From positions 19,881,550 through 19,945,549 of the forward strand of contig CM053243.1 of NCBI GenBank assembly GCA_028583405.1: a stretch of 64,000 nucleotides of DNA, read 5' to 3'. Numbering within the stretch: position 1 is the first letter of the stretch; each line of letters starts with the position of its first letter. The translations under genes were made by a program, and so were the position numbers. Shown piece by piece: positions 42,799-54,500 of this stretch. Origin of the DNA: Pogonophryne albipinna. Taxonomy: Eukaryota; Chordata; Actinopteri; Perciformes; Artedidraconidae. Under the pieces are notes generated by a model. That model had not been told where the DNA came from and did not search any database. It saw only the letters and a list, made by a program, of their open reading frames with translations.

Positions 42799-45389
42799 TT
42801 TATTAGTTTTAAGAAAGTCTTTAAAAACCAGTATTAACAAGCACTTCCCCTTATAAAAGCACTAGCTAAAATGCAAAAAATAACAGCAGAGGGCAGTACT
42901 ACAGCTCTGAACAATGAGAGGAAGGGTAAATTCTTCTTAACACAAACATCAGTGCTAACCAAGTAAATGCTTTGTTTGCTTTCACAGACACAGTAAGAGA
43001 AACTATAGCATAAATAAACAAAAAGGTTTGTCTAATTTGCTCAATATTAAATTATAATCAATTTGAGATTATATATTACAATAATATAATTCTCTTTTAC
43101 AGATATTTAAAGGTTTTATATACTGTATGCATAAAGAATTCAATGTACCGCGTTTGAACTATATCATGACATTAATATTTAACCATATAAGTATGGGTAG
43201 TTATATTTACACATTTTAAAACGTGTGTGCAAATAATAATTTCCTGCAAAATCTAGTCCTGAAAGGTTTTGAATATCAAGTTTTTTTTCTCATTTTTTTT
43301 TACCACATTAGAGAAATCATCTGTTAAAACTGGTTAAAACGAAGTACCATATATGATACGTGGTAATATGCTATGATAACAGTGCAAGTCAGATTATCGT
43401 GAATTCACAAGATGATATGGTTTGCAAGGTTACATCTTCTGTACAAAAACACACTCTAAATGAAATATTAAAAACAAAAACAAAATCACACCCTCAATCT
43501 GTACAACAAATAAAGTTAGTGTGACCAACAATACAAACACACCCTAACACAAACTGAATAAATAACAGTGATTTTTGCCTCCATAAAAACATATTAAACC
43601 TGTTGCGTTAACAAAAGCATCAGCAATAGTAAACAAAGAAATCTTTAACATTGTCCTGATGTACTAATTATATAAAGAAATGTATTCCAGTGCTGCAAAT
43701 GTCACAAATGTTTCACTTATTTTCCATATTATTATTATTCACATTACAGAATATATTTCTCATGGCTGTTATCGAACATAACCCAGTGAGTCACCCAAGA
43801 TTTAAGTGCATGTTATTGCGGTTTAAATTTTAAGGTTAGTCTTTGGTATGGACATAAGGCTCAGAAACTCTCTTCTTCACACACAGCTCATCACCAGTGT
43901 AAATCACGACTTTCACACTCAGTCAGTTTTTAGCTGTTTTGACATTTTGTTTGAAATCCTCAGGCCATGTGGTGAAACATGTTACTCCCCCAAACCAAAC
44001 ACAGTGCATTGATGTAAAGAAATACGTTTTACAGATTGTCAGAGCAGAGTGATGAGTGCTACGTTAGAAAGTACATTTCTGTAAGTTCTTTAGAGTTCAA
44101 TTCTGTGAAATCTTATCTATCTACTGTCCATTTTATTATTTGCAGACAAAATCTTAAACTTCTACCCCAAAAGAGTACACAAGGCAAATAACGCATCTTT
44201 TGATTAACACAAGAATCTTATTTTAAAAGTGCTGTTTAATTTTTAGGTAAAAGGTTTCCTTTTTGAAATTCTTGCCCTTTGTATCTATACATGGTTAGGA
44301 ATCTAGACCTGATCTTTCATTGGTTCCTTAGTAAATGTTCTGATTTTACTTTTATAAAACAATTTCTTTCTTTTTTCAAACTTTTGAAATACAAAACAAA
44401 GTGCAAAAGAGGTCTTACAAGCTTTCCAAGCTTGAAATTAAATTAAGGTTTGATTCTGGTGATAACTATGGGGAGGTTGACTTAGCTTTTTAAATCAATT
44501 GATTCATTCTGAGAGGCACAACATCGTGGATGATAGTCATCCACAGGGATATGAAAACCAGATTAAATTAAAGTTAACACATTTCTCTCTTCCTTTTATG
44601 GTTCTGAAACTACCATATAATACATACTCTTCATGTAATCCATCAAAGTAGTTAATTAGCGATATGATCATATAAATAACTTAAACATTCAGAATGTATG
44701 TATTACTCTCCATGCCAAATCTAACAGATCATTAGAATATATTAAAGGGATAATTTTGGTTAAAAATGTGTTTCTATAAACCGAGTGTTCACTTCTTAAT
44801 GTTAGTATATTTTGCAGCTAAGGAAACATTTAATTGAACCATATGACACCTAAAGCTCCTGCATAGATAACGTTTTTTTGGCAAATCAAAATTGCCAAAA
44901 AAAATGTTTCAATGAGGACATATTTGTTCAGCATTATATTTGAATATTTTGTACGTTATGCTTTAGTAACGTAGTGCATGGAGTCTTAAAATATTTATAA
45001 ACAATTATTTAAATAAATATTTTTTTGTAAATAATAACAATAATAGTCGTACAACCACATTTCTTTAGATCAAGAAATTAATTCCTGTTTTTTTCATTAG
45101 CTTTTCAGTAAAATGCAACATATAAAAAAAATACCTTTCTTGTTCAATAACCTTTGTTTGTTTGTTGGAAATGCTCTTAAATAAACAAGGTGAGGCGTTG
45201 TCCTCTGAATAAAGGGAAATGACCAGCATTTTTCAGAGTGTTGCAGCATCATAGCAGTTCAGCCTGGCACTTGGACTGGACATACCTTGATTGGGTCCAG
45301 TGTTGCATTATAAAGTGTAAATGCCTGAAAATAAAATAAAAAATTAACAACCATGGGTTGACATGTTCAACATGACGTAAAAAAAAAAC
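42799..45389 (-). other. rfx7: Probable RFX7 3' untranslated region
   Basis: This AT-rich stretch follows the RFX7 stop and has no coding content. An AATAAA lies on the minus strand at 42799-42804 with GT-containing sequence beyond it, which would give a 2.6-kb UTR. A GT microsatellite (about 42446-42470) lies further downstream. The end is tentative. Confidence 0.35.
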
Positions 45390-48300
45390 TCAACCCATCA
45401 ACCCTACAGTTGGTTGATCTTTGCTTTCAAGCCAGTCGAGTCCATTCGAATGTGCCGTGTCGCTGGTAATTTGCTGAAACAGCGCATCATTCACCAGCTC
45501 CTCCTCTGCAGCGGCATTTTGATATTGCCCTTGCTGCTGGTTGGGGTCAAACAGAAGCTCTGTGTCCAATGCGTTAAGGTCGTTGATGCTGCTGGAGAGT
45601 TCTGAGGTCATTCTGATCTCACAAGGGAAATCTGCCCCGCCTGTAGTCAGCTCAGACCCCTGGTCCATGAGCTGAGTGCCGGCAGTGAGGCCGTTGTCAG
45701 TCAGGAAGTTTTTCATAGTGCTGCTGAAATCCAACTGATGCTGAAGTTCTTCTTGATGCTGCTGTGAGGTTAGCAGCATAGACTGGGCCTGTTGTCGATG
45801 CTGCTCTCCAATAGTTGATTGTACTCGGTGATCACCTGCTAAGATTGTCATTTGTTCATTAATAGCATTTTCCATTAAGTAATTAGGCCTCTGCATCTTG
45901 CATGTGCTGGTGGGATCAGAGTTCATCAGGCTGAGGTGGTTGTCACTGCAGGAGAGGTCGGGGTCAGACTCCAGGATCTGGGTGAGGTTCATGCGTGCAG
46001 TGTAGCTGGAGGGTAAGTTATTGATGCCCAGACCCCGGACATTGTTGTCATGGTCCCCCTCCAGTTTGCTCAGAAGAACATTGGTGATGTTATTGCTGTT
46101 GCACTGTTGTCCTGACGTTGTCTGGACCTCAGTTTGCATCATGACGTTGAGCGGCACAGAATGGCTCCTCTGAGCCATGCTGCTCAACCCGAGATTTGTA
46201 TGGCTGTTTGCAAATATGTTTAACATCTCAGGCGTCACAGGGGAGTTAAAGGGAGACACAACTGAACGAGGCATATGGGAAAGGTTTCCCGTGTTTCCGG
46301 TCAAGTTCCTCTGATGAACAGCGGGGCTTACACTGCGACATCGAAAAGTTGTAGCTGGTGAGTTGGTGGCTTTGTTATCCAGAGGGGCAGGCACAGCAAA
46401 GCCCTCCTGCTTGGCCATGTTAGCTGCTTGCTGCTGCTGAACAGGCGAGATGGGAGTCAAGCGGCCAAAATGGCCGTCGTGGTGCCGCGCATGAGGGACG
46501 GCGAAGGCGTGAGGCTTTTGAAATTGGTCACCTATCAGGCCTTGATAGCCGGGGAGGATTCCCATTCCACTGTTTGACTTGTTTAAGCTGCTGCTGTTGT
46601 AGCTGTTGTTCATCCACTCCAGCCTGGTTTTGTCTGGGTGGGTCGCCATCGGCCTCTGCATGGGCTTGACCGGGCTGCTGGAGACGGTGTTGCCGTCATG
46701 GAAACCAGGGATGCTGGAGTTGATGGGTGTAAAGGCAAACTGGTTCCTGCACTCCACGGGACTGGGAGGCACGGTGCTGCTGCAGTTGGAGTGTGGCGTA
46801 CCCACTGGGGTGTGACGACTGCTTCCCAGAGCGCTATCCACCGGGGTGGTGGAGGTGATGCGGGAGAAGGGGCTCTCTACGGTGAAGCGTTGGGGTCCTC
46901 CCAGCATCTCTGATGTTGGTGTTGGTGTGGGAGTAGGAGTGGGTGTCGGAGTCTGCATTGGGTTGCTGTGGCTGTTTGCAGCATGATAGAAAGAAGTCAT
47001 GATCTGATTGGTGGACATCATGTTGTCCGGCATGGCTGCCTGTTGGCCTTGTGGTGTGACGCAGCCTCCAAACTCCTGCATGTTGTTAAGCTTCATCTGC
47101 TCCTCCATCTGCACCAGCTCCTCCACAATGCTGTCCTGGGTCACATCATCATCAAAGTGAAAGTAGTCCATATCTGTCTGCATAGGGAGCTGGCTTGATA
47201 TCGTGGCTTGATTCAAAAAGTCTAATGGTTCAGAGTTAGACTGGGTGTAGATATTGGGTTGACAGCTTAAACTCCTAACATCACTCACTCCTGTAAGTGT
47301 TTGAAAGCCGGTGCTATTAGGTATGGCATGCACGTTAGGCGTTGTGTGCCCCTGCTGTTGCTGCATTAATGAGTGACTGTCTGAGATGCTATTTTCCATA
47401 ACAGTGGGAGTGTTTTTCCTCTGCATTGAGCTCTGTGATCTGGCAACAGAGTAGAATCCACTCGATCTGAAAGAGGAAGTGCAGAGTGAGTGGGCTTGAG
47501 GGGAGATCATTTTCATCTCTACCTCCCTGGTCACTGGTGCACTTTCAGGTCTAGTTGGAGCTCCTGGGCGCAGGATGTTACCGACCGTGTTTCTAGTCAC
47601 ATATCCTAAACCAGCAGCGCCCCCTGGCTCTGGCTGCTGGGGCATAAAAGCCCTTTTGATTGGAGAAAAATCTGGACTGAAGCATGAACGTTTCCTGAGG
47701 TTCTTAGTAGACAGGAAACCTTCCTTTGCTGCTGTCACTCCGCCGTTTTCTCCAAAAGAAGTTGGTGTGCTGGTGTTCAGTAAAGGAACAGCGCTGGTAT
47801 TCTGAGTGGAAGGTGTTAAGTGCAAGTTACTTGTATTATCAGGACCATTATTGCTGCTTTGGACTGCAGTGTTAATGCCCGAGGAGGACCTCCCGTGGCA
47901 GTTAGAGATAGAGGTGCTCTCCAGGAAGCCTTTAGACTGAGGTATGGGCACACTGGCAGCCCTCTGTAAAGCCCCTACAGCTCTGTTTACCATGGCTTCA
48001 TGAGAAAAATTCAAAGAGCCAGGATTTTGCATTTGGCTGTTTTTATGTATAGCTTCAACTTCCATTTCAACATCGATGATTTGAGTATTAGTAGTCTGCC
48101 CTGGTCTGGCCACTGGGGCCAGGATGGGGACTGCAGAGACGCTCCTCATACTCCGATTGAAGCTGACGTCTTCTGCAGAACTACTTACGCCTGTAGAGGC
48201 CGGCCGCAGAGTGGCATTTGTAAAGGAAGTGGTGGTATTGCTGCTGTTGGTTGCCAGCGATATGGCTGTCAAGTTGACCAAACTGACCGGGCTGACATGA

Positions 48301-48572
48301 CATGTGGTCATCATGGTCTTCACAGGGCTGTTGCTGATGATCATGGTGGAGGGCGAGCGCAAAGTGATGGCAGTCGTGGCCACCGGTTTGGGCAGGATTT
48401 GCGCATATCGCTGCCGGGCAGTGCGTTCTCCCACGGGACTGGCTAGAATATTTTTGGGACTATGCCTCACTGCCTGAACTTGCTGGGTCACCATTTGGAA
48501 GTTAATAGGCATCATTTTGTTCTCCACTGTTCCCAGTGGACTGGGACACATCAGCTGCCTGCTTCTCTGTAC
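45390..48572 (-). CDS. rfx7: RFX7 last exon: long Ser/Thr/Gln-rich C-terminal region
   Basis: A single 3183-nt exon encodes residues 354-1413. It starts at acceptor CTGCAG|GTACAG, giving [12 protein letters not shown] in phase with exon 8; the open frame continues upstream to 48638 but that part is intron. Composition is Ser, Thr, Asn, Gln and Pro rich and probably disordered, as in other RFX7 proteins. Recognisable points are PRVSILRP-like basic patches such as [20 protein letters not shown], an acidic stretch with [19 protein letters not shown], a Pro-Thr repeat near 46920-46960, Gln-rich segments, and an acidic, hydrophobic C-terminus ([29 protein letters not shown]) that may be a transactivation segment (inference). 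Confidence 0.95.
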   Translation of the reverse strand, partial: VQRSRQLMCPSPLGTVENKMMPINFQMVTQQVQAVRHSPKNILASPVGERTARQRYAQILPKPVATTAITLRSPSTMIISNSPVKTMMTTCHVSPVSLVNLTAISLATNSSNTTTSFTNATLRPASTGVSSSAEDVSFNRSMRSVSAVPILAPVARPGQTTNTQIIDVEMEVEAIHKNSQMQNPGSLNFSHEAMVNRAVGALQRAASVPIPQSKGFLESTSISNCHGRSSSGINTAVQSSNNGPDNTSNLHLTPSTQNTSAVPLLNTSTPTSFGENGGVTAAKEGFLSTKNLRKRSCFSPDFSPIKRAFMPQQPEPGGAAGLGYVTRNTVGNILRPGAPTRPESAPVTREVEMKMISPQAHSLCTSSFRSSGFYSVARSQSSMQRKNTPTVMENSISDSHSLMQQQQGHTTPNVHAIPNSTGFQTLTGVSDVRSLSCQPNIYTQSNSEPLDFLNQATISSQLPMQTDMDYFHFDDDVTQDSIVEELVQMEEQMKLNNMQEFGGCVTPQGQQAAMPDNMMSTNQIMTSFYHAANSHSNPMQTPTPTPTPTPTPTSEMLGGPQRFTVESPFSRITSTTPVDSALGSSRHTPVGTPHSNCSSTVPPSPVECRNQFAFTPINSSIPGFHDGNTVSSSPVKPMQRPMATHPDKTRLEWMNNSYNSSSLNKSNSGMGILPGYQGLIGDQFQKPHAFAVPHARHHDGHFGRLTPISPVQQQQAANMAKQEGFAVPAPLDNKATNSPATTFRCRSVSPAVHQRNLTGNTGNLSHMPRSVVSPFNSPVTPEMLNIFANSHTNLGLSSMAQRSHSVPLNVMMQTEVQTTSGQQCNSNNITNVLLSKLEGDHDNNVRGLGINNLPSSYTARMNLTQILESDPDLSCSDNHLSLMNSDPTSTCKMQRPNYLMENAINEQMTILAGDHRVQSTIGEQHRQQAQSMLLTSQQHQEELQHQLDFSSTMKNFLTDNGLTAGTQLMDQGSELTTGGADFPCEIRMTSELSSSINDLNALDTELLFDPNQQQGQYQNAAAEEELVNDALFQQITSDTAHSNGLDWLESKDQPTVGLMG

Positions 48573-51500
48573 CTGCAGAGAGGGAGGGAGGGTCGGTCGG
48601 TCAGAAAGGGGTACTGAATCTGTACTGATAGATCTCAAATATCACTATTTAGACAGAAGGTTGGCACACACACAGGATACATTTTGGAGTTCATATTTTA
48701 CACAAGTAAAAACTATATAGGTAGTGCTCTTAACATAATTAGATTTAGAATAATTAAGAAAGGTGTCCTTTTGAACACAATGCATCCTGCAACACTGCAC
48801 TCATTTACTATAGAATTATTTTGTTCAAGGTGATGTTAATTATTCTTAAAAGTGGTAACTTTGGACACAAATATGGTTTTACAGCATTCATGATGTGTGT
48901 GTATATATATATACTGTATATATTTATATAATTTACCATTACATTCTAAATTCAAGTGAATCTAGACATTTCTCTTCTCTAAGGTCAGATGAATGCCATA
49001 CATAGAACAAAATAAGACATTGTGATCTCCATAGAGTGCTGCTCTCACCGTGAGGGGGCTCTGCACTGCAGCGACCATGATGCCGATGGTGGGCTGAGGT
49101 GACGGAGGGGTGGGGCTGGCACAAGGCACACTCTCTGCCCTCTTGGTTTGTCCCTCTCCAGGAAAAGGAGAGTGCAGCTTCTGCTCTTGTTGTTTCCTCT
49201 GGATCTTTCTCTGGAGCTGCTGCTTTGCATCGACAGGCGGCGAGGACAGAGTCATCACATGAGGCTGGAAGGAGAGAGCCTCAGAGGCCGGGATGAACGC
49301 TGACACCATCTGTGGAAGCTTTACCTCTGAAGGGAAGAGACAGGGGGTTAAGTACAGATAATGATTCTATTATCAGTAAAGTATTAGCCTCATCATTATA
49401 TTATGTAAATATGTTAATGTGAGACAATAAGGCTTGATCATGGCACTCCATAAGACAACAAACTAACAAAAGTTTCACTCAGACTTCATATATTGTTTTG
49501 TTTTTTACCAGCATAGCAAATTGCAATATTGCTAATGACTCCATGTTGCACAGAACTGACTACCATGTAGATAATGTAATATATCATAGTTAATGTACAC
49601 ATACAACAAACACAAATGTGATTATGTATAAAGTATGTGTATGAATAATGTTTTGTAATAGATTGTAGCCCTGTGGAAGTACCATTGGCATCAGCTAATG
49701 AAGATACAACTAAATAAACAACTATCCACATACATAGTGTGTAATATGTATTTGTCAGTTTGACCAGATTGCTCCAATAAAGCTTGAGACACTTGAGAAA
49801 CAGAGCTGTGTAAAAAAACAAGCAGACTGGAATAAAAGAGCAGTAACAAGCAGCTGCCTCCAGATGCCACTCCTGACAGTTTTTACTCAGGTGGCACGAA
49901 GCCGACTCAGACTGACCTGTTGCTGTGCCGGTCATAATGGTGAGCGCTGCCAGGGACTTGTTGCTGATGTAATGGCTGTCGATTAGGAAGCGAGCCAAGT
50001 CTTCCACGACATCAAACTGGCGTTTCAGCACCTTTTGGGCCCACTCACACACCAGATCACAGGCGGCAAACCTCACGTCTTCCTTAATACCGCCCAGCTG
50101 GCCCGGTGAATCCAGGACATCACATTGGAGCTACACACAATAGATTTGTGTTAATTTCATATAGAGCTGGAACAGCATTTTTGGCAAGCTATTTTGATTC
50201 TTGATTAATCGTAATGCAAAAATGGCCAAAAATGCTGCTTTTAGCTTCACAATTATGTTTAATATCAAATATATTTGGGTTTTGGCTTGTCAAACAAGAC
50301 ATTTAAAGACATAACCTCGGACATGTCACACTGCACTGACACTGCAGAATAGGATAGTGACAAATATTAAGAGGAGAATATAGATTATTCTAAAAATATT
50401 AATAATGAAGATGTAAACATGCTTACCCCGTCCCCTGTTTTATGAAGATCCAGAGTGGGTAAAGATGGCATGTGAATAACCAGTCTCTTCCTCAGTCCAC
50501 TATAGCAATATGTAAGCTGGTGTTAAGAACAAAAACATCTGATTCCACAAAACGTGCAATATACAGTTACATATGGACAGTGGTTAATGTAGGAATTGTC
50601 TTCAGTTCTATAGTTATGGAGAAAAAAAAATATTAGAACATTTGATATTGAAGATCAATTTTTGTTTTAAACAGTTGGACATTACACAGACATCTGGAAA
50701 TTAGAATAATGTAATTTGAACATGTAAGTGTACTTTACTGTAGAAAAGTATGTTGATTTATATTTCAATATGTGCATGTTGTGAAAATATTGAATAAATG
50801 AAAACACATCCTTGATTCCAAACTTCCTTCAACACGTACAACTTTTCTTCAGCATCATAACCCATACGATTTATGACTTATGATCTCACATTACAAAAAG
50901 ATAATTTAATTGACCTGAAATACTGAAGGTTATGAATATAAATCAAATGGTGCACTTTAACGTCAGCAGCAAAATATACTTTAAACAGATCCGAATTGCG
51001 TAGTAAAAGGTCAAGGTCACAGTGACTCCCTGAGGGGCCCTGTATTATGCTACTGCTTCCGAGGCAGAGGGGGACTTTATTTCATTTCACATCTATATTT
51101 AGAGAGCTTTATGAACTGCAACAGCAGATGGTCTGCGACCAGGGACAGAGGCCAGACTGTTACAATCCATTCCAGTGAAGGATATTTTGATTTTCCTCTC
51201 ATGCCAAGTCGACGAGCCTTCATGTTCGGGAAGACATTTTTCATCATTTTCCCAAAGTCTGCCGCACTCAGTGGATGGTAGTTCAGATTGTCACAGAAGC
51301 TCCTGAAAGACATAACAGACGGAATATTAAATTAAGAAAATATTTCTCTGAGTATTTCCCATGAATTTAATTCATCTCAACATAGCAGATAATACTAAGG
51401 GCCCTTAATGTATGTAGTCCTGTGATTGTAAGGGGATTAAAGTGTTAACATTTCAAAGTTTCCATATAATACAGATTTTTCACATAAATAACTGGCCAAA

Positions 51501-54500
51501 ATTACTTTTATAATGATAATCAGAGAGTTTTCTGCCACAACAGAAAGCAGTTTTCAGCAAAAAAGCTCTAATAAAACTCACTGTACATTAGCTGCTCAGT
51601 AATAAAAAAGCAGACAGACACAGGGATGATATAACTGTTGAACATACTGGAACATTTAGAAAATTAAAAGTCAGATCATTTTCTCAGGAGCTGGTGGAGA
51701 CTAAAAACAGAGCTTAGGGAGAGGCACTTTATGAGATGTCCGTAAACACAACTCTAAATCAATGATAATGTTTCTCTGTGTCTGCTTGGTGTGTTAGCGA
51801 TTGATAAAGTCAATGCTGTGTTAACAACTTGTTTTTATCTGCCCCCAAACATTCAAAATGATAAGTTATTGCAGGTTTAACTGTATAAAATATAAAGTTA
51901 CGTTTAAACAACTTTGAAACAGTAGAGTCGTAATAATGACTCACAGTTTGACACATTCGTAAAATGAGTACCGAGCAAATTAAACTCTTGTATTGTGGTT
52001 GACCCGGCTTCATCCCACTGGTTATGTTTAGTTAAATTCACCATACAGATCAGTGTATCATCATAGTCCAATTAGTGCAGAGTTAACTGAAGTCCTGATA
52101 ATCTTCAAATGGCTTCTTTGTGCTATTTAAACCAAAATGTTTTTTTCAACAACATGTGAATATCAACTATTACATGGTAATAAAACAAATACTTCTGTAT
52201 TTTTGTTTCATGTTTAAAGGGAAGCACATAGAGTCTCTTTGAAGCCTTTTCACCGCTCTATTCTAAAGGCGCCAATATTTCTGGAGGCCACTGTATTTCT
52301 GATCTCGTTGAGTTAAAAAGGCCGTTACATAACACTGCCCGAGAATTTCAATGGCTGTCTCAGACTTTCCATTCTAATATTACCAACACATGCTGCTCTC
52401 TGTGATTCCCATGCCTGCTGCGTCTATTTATACTGTCGCCTCGGCCGCCAGTCATTTAGGGGCGAAAGATTCTTCAACATTGAAACGGTGAACACCAATG
52501 TTAAACATTAAATATCATATCATAAAAAGGTGATATATTCTATATGTTTATTGAGAATCTGTATGACAGTACAATTAAGTTTCCTGTTTTCTGTTTGGAC
52601 CTACTTGTATTCATCATAGACCTCCTGTTTGGGAAGAGAGGTCTCTGGGTATTCCTCTAAATGATGGCGGATCCAGTTAAACGCATGCATCTGCTGCGTG
52701 CGGCTGGATGACAGGGCGCTCTGCTCACTGAAAATAGACATAGATTATTCATTTGATGACAAATCACAGAATAAAAGCTACTTTTTGCCAAATTAACCTC
52801 AGTCCTAAGTAAGATCATATCTAAAACTAATCTAAGCTTTGTGTGTTTGTGTGAGTCTAATCATCATTATTTTACCCACATGAGACAGTAATTAACAGAA
52901 ATGTATGTGACTATGAATGATTAATTGTTTCTTGTCTTTTAAATACTTCAGCTGCTGTCCATTTTCCATAAATACTGCCAGAAAGCAGCTTTGTTCTTAC
53001 CTTTTCTCGATGTTAGTGTTCGGACCAGAAGGCAACTTAAGGTAGAGGTAGAGTTTTTCAATGTCTGAGAACCTCTCCACATCTTGCTGTAGAAATACAA
53101 AGGGGACAAAAAATAGTTTCAATGCATGACCTTCCTTTTAATTGGTACAAAGTACTTTCCCTTCATTGATTAAAAAATGTATGGACACTTGCTTTACAAC
53201 CCTCAAGCAAAGCATTTAAACCTGACCCAAAGAAAACACACTGATCTGGAAGACAGAAAACATGGCAGGAAATTCCATGAAAAGGGGATTGATGTGCTAC
53301 TTAATACGTGAAAAATAAAAGAAACAATGAAAGAGCTGAGTTTGATAAAAAATGTAACATTTGTCATCAGATGTTTGGTGTAAGACAAACACTGCACATC
53401 ATAAACATCCCATCCCCACACTGAAGCAGCAGGGCAAGGAGTGAGAAGCACAAACTCACTTTCACTCGGACTTTAAACCCAGCAGTGTAGAGTTACGAAT
53501 CAGAGATATGTTGCGTTCATTTCGCTGAGACACACTAGTACGTGCACACACAGTCTGAATGGCTGCAGACACACAGACAGACAAGCTTCAGCTCTTCAGG
53601 GAGCTTGTAAGGTGAACATGAATCCTCGGCTGATAGTAAATGCACACAGACACACATCCACACACTGCCAGCACTCATTCACACTTCCAATTGGCTCCTC
53701 TGTCTTTTCTGATTAACTCCTTAACACCTCTTCGCACTAGCGCTGCAAGAATGAGCCCTAAAACCCGGAAATGAGTTAGCAGTTCTGCAATTCCAGTTCC
53801 ATCAGTTTTTTTTTATTAGATGTCTGATACAAGGTCTGATATGTATATGATATATAGGTATTGTAAAGCTATTACTTGTTGTGACCATGGTATAGTCTCT
53901 TAAAATACTAACTTTGGCTTTTTACTTTAGGTGCTTTCATTTATGCCATAAAAGTGGCGTTCATCTGTGAACATCATCTTGCTAAAGAAAATGTGTAAGT
54001 CTGGAAAATGTTTGTCTGCCACAGAGCTTATTTCCTCACTTCCTGCTGCAAGTCTATATGTTACCGTGTCATCAGCTCTGCACAGTAAACACCTTTACAC
54101 TTTCCTTTAACTCCTTTTAACAAAGATGTTACCAGCATGCAGTGTACATTTTAGGAGTTGCTAGTTCATTTGAGAAGTGTTTTTTTATTATTTTGTGCAG
54201 CTTTGTATACCATTAGGTGGTAAATTCCTGACAAAAGATGCTGGGTTATTTCATCACAAGATCAGGAGGATGACGTCAGACAACACAGGGTTGCATTAGG
54301 TTTAAAGAGATTTGTGTCTCCTCTTTCTCTGCTTCGATCTCTCAGGCAAAAAGCACTTTCTTTCAAGATAAGATCCAATCTTCCTATTCCAATCCCAAAA
54401 AACTATTTTCCATCTTCTCCACCCTCTTGGACCCTCCCAAAGCCCCTGCCCCCTCCTCACTTCTGTCAAGCGACTTTGTTAACCATTTTGAAAAAAAGGT

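Noticed and set aside
48573..48638. Upstream extension of the large RFX7 open frame with an ATG at 48638
   Set aside because: The CTGCAG|GTACAG acceptor at 48572 gives the conserved join to exon 8, so the extension is intronic.
49486..50076. 196-codon minus-strand frame around RFX7 exon 7
   Set aside because: Only the first part (from 50076 to 49917) is exon; the remainder reads through the donor into intron.
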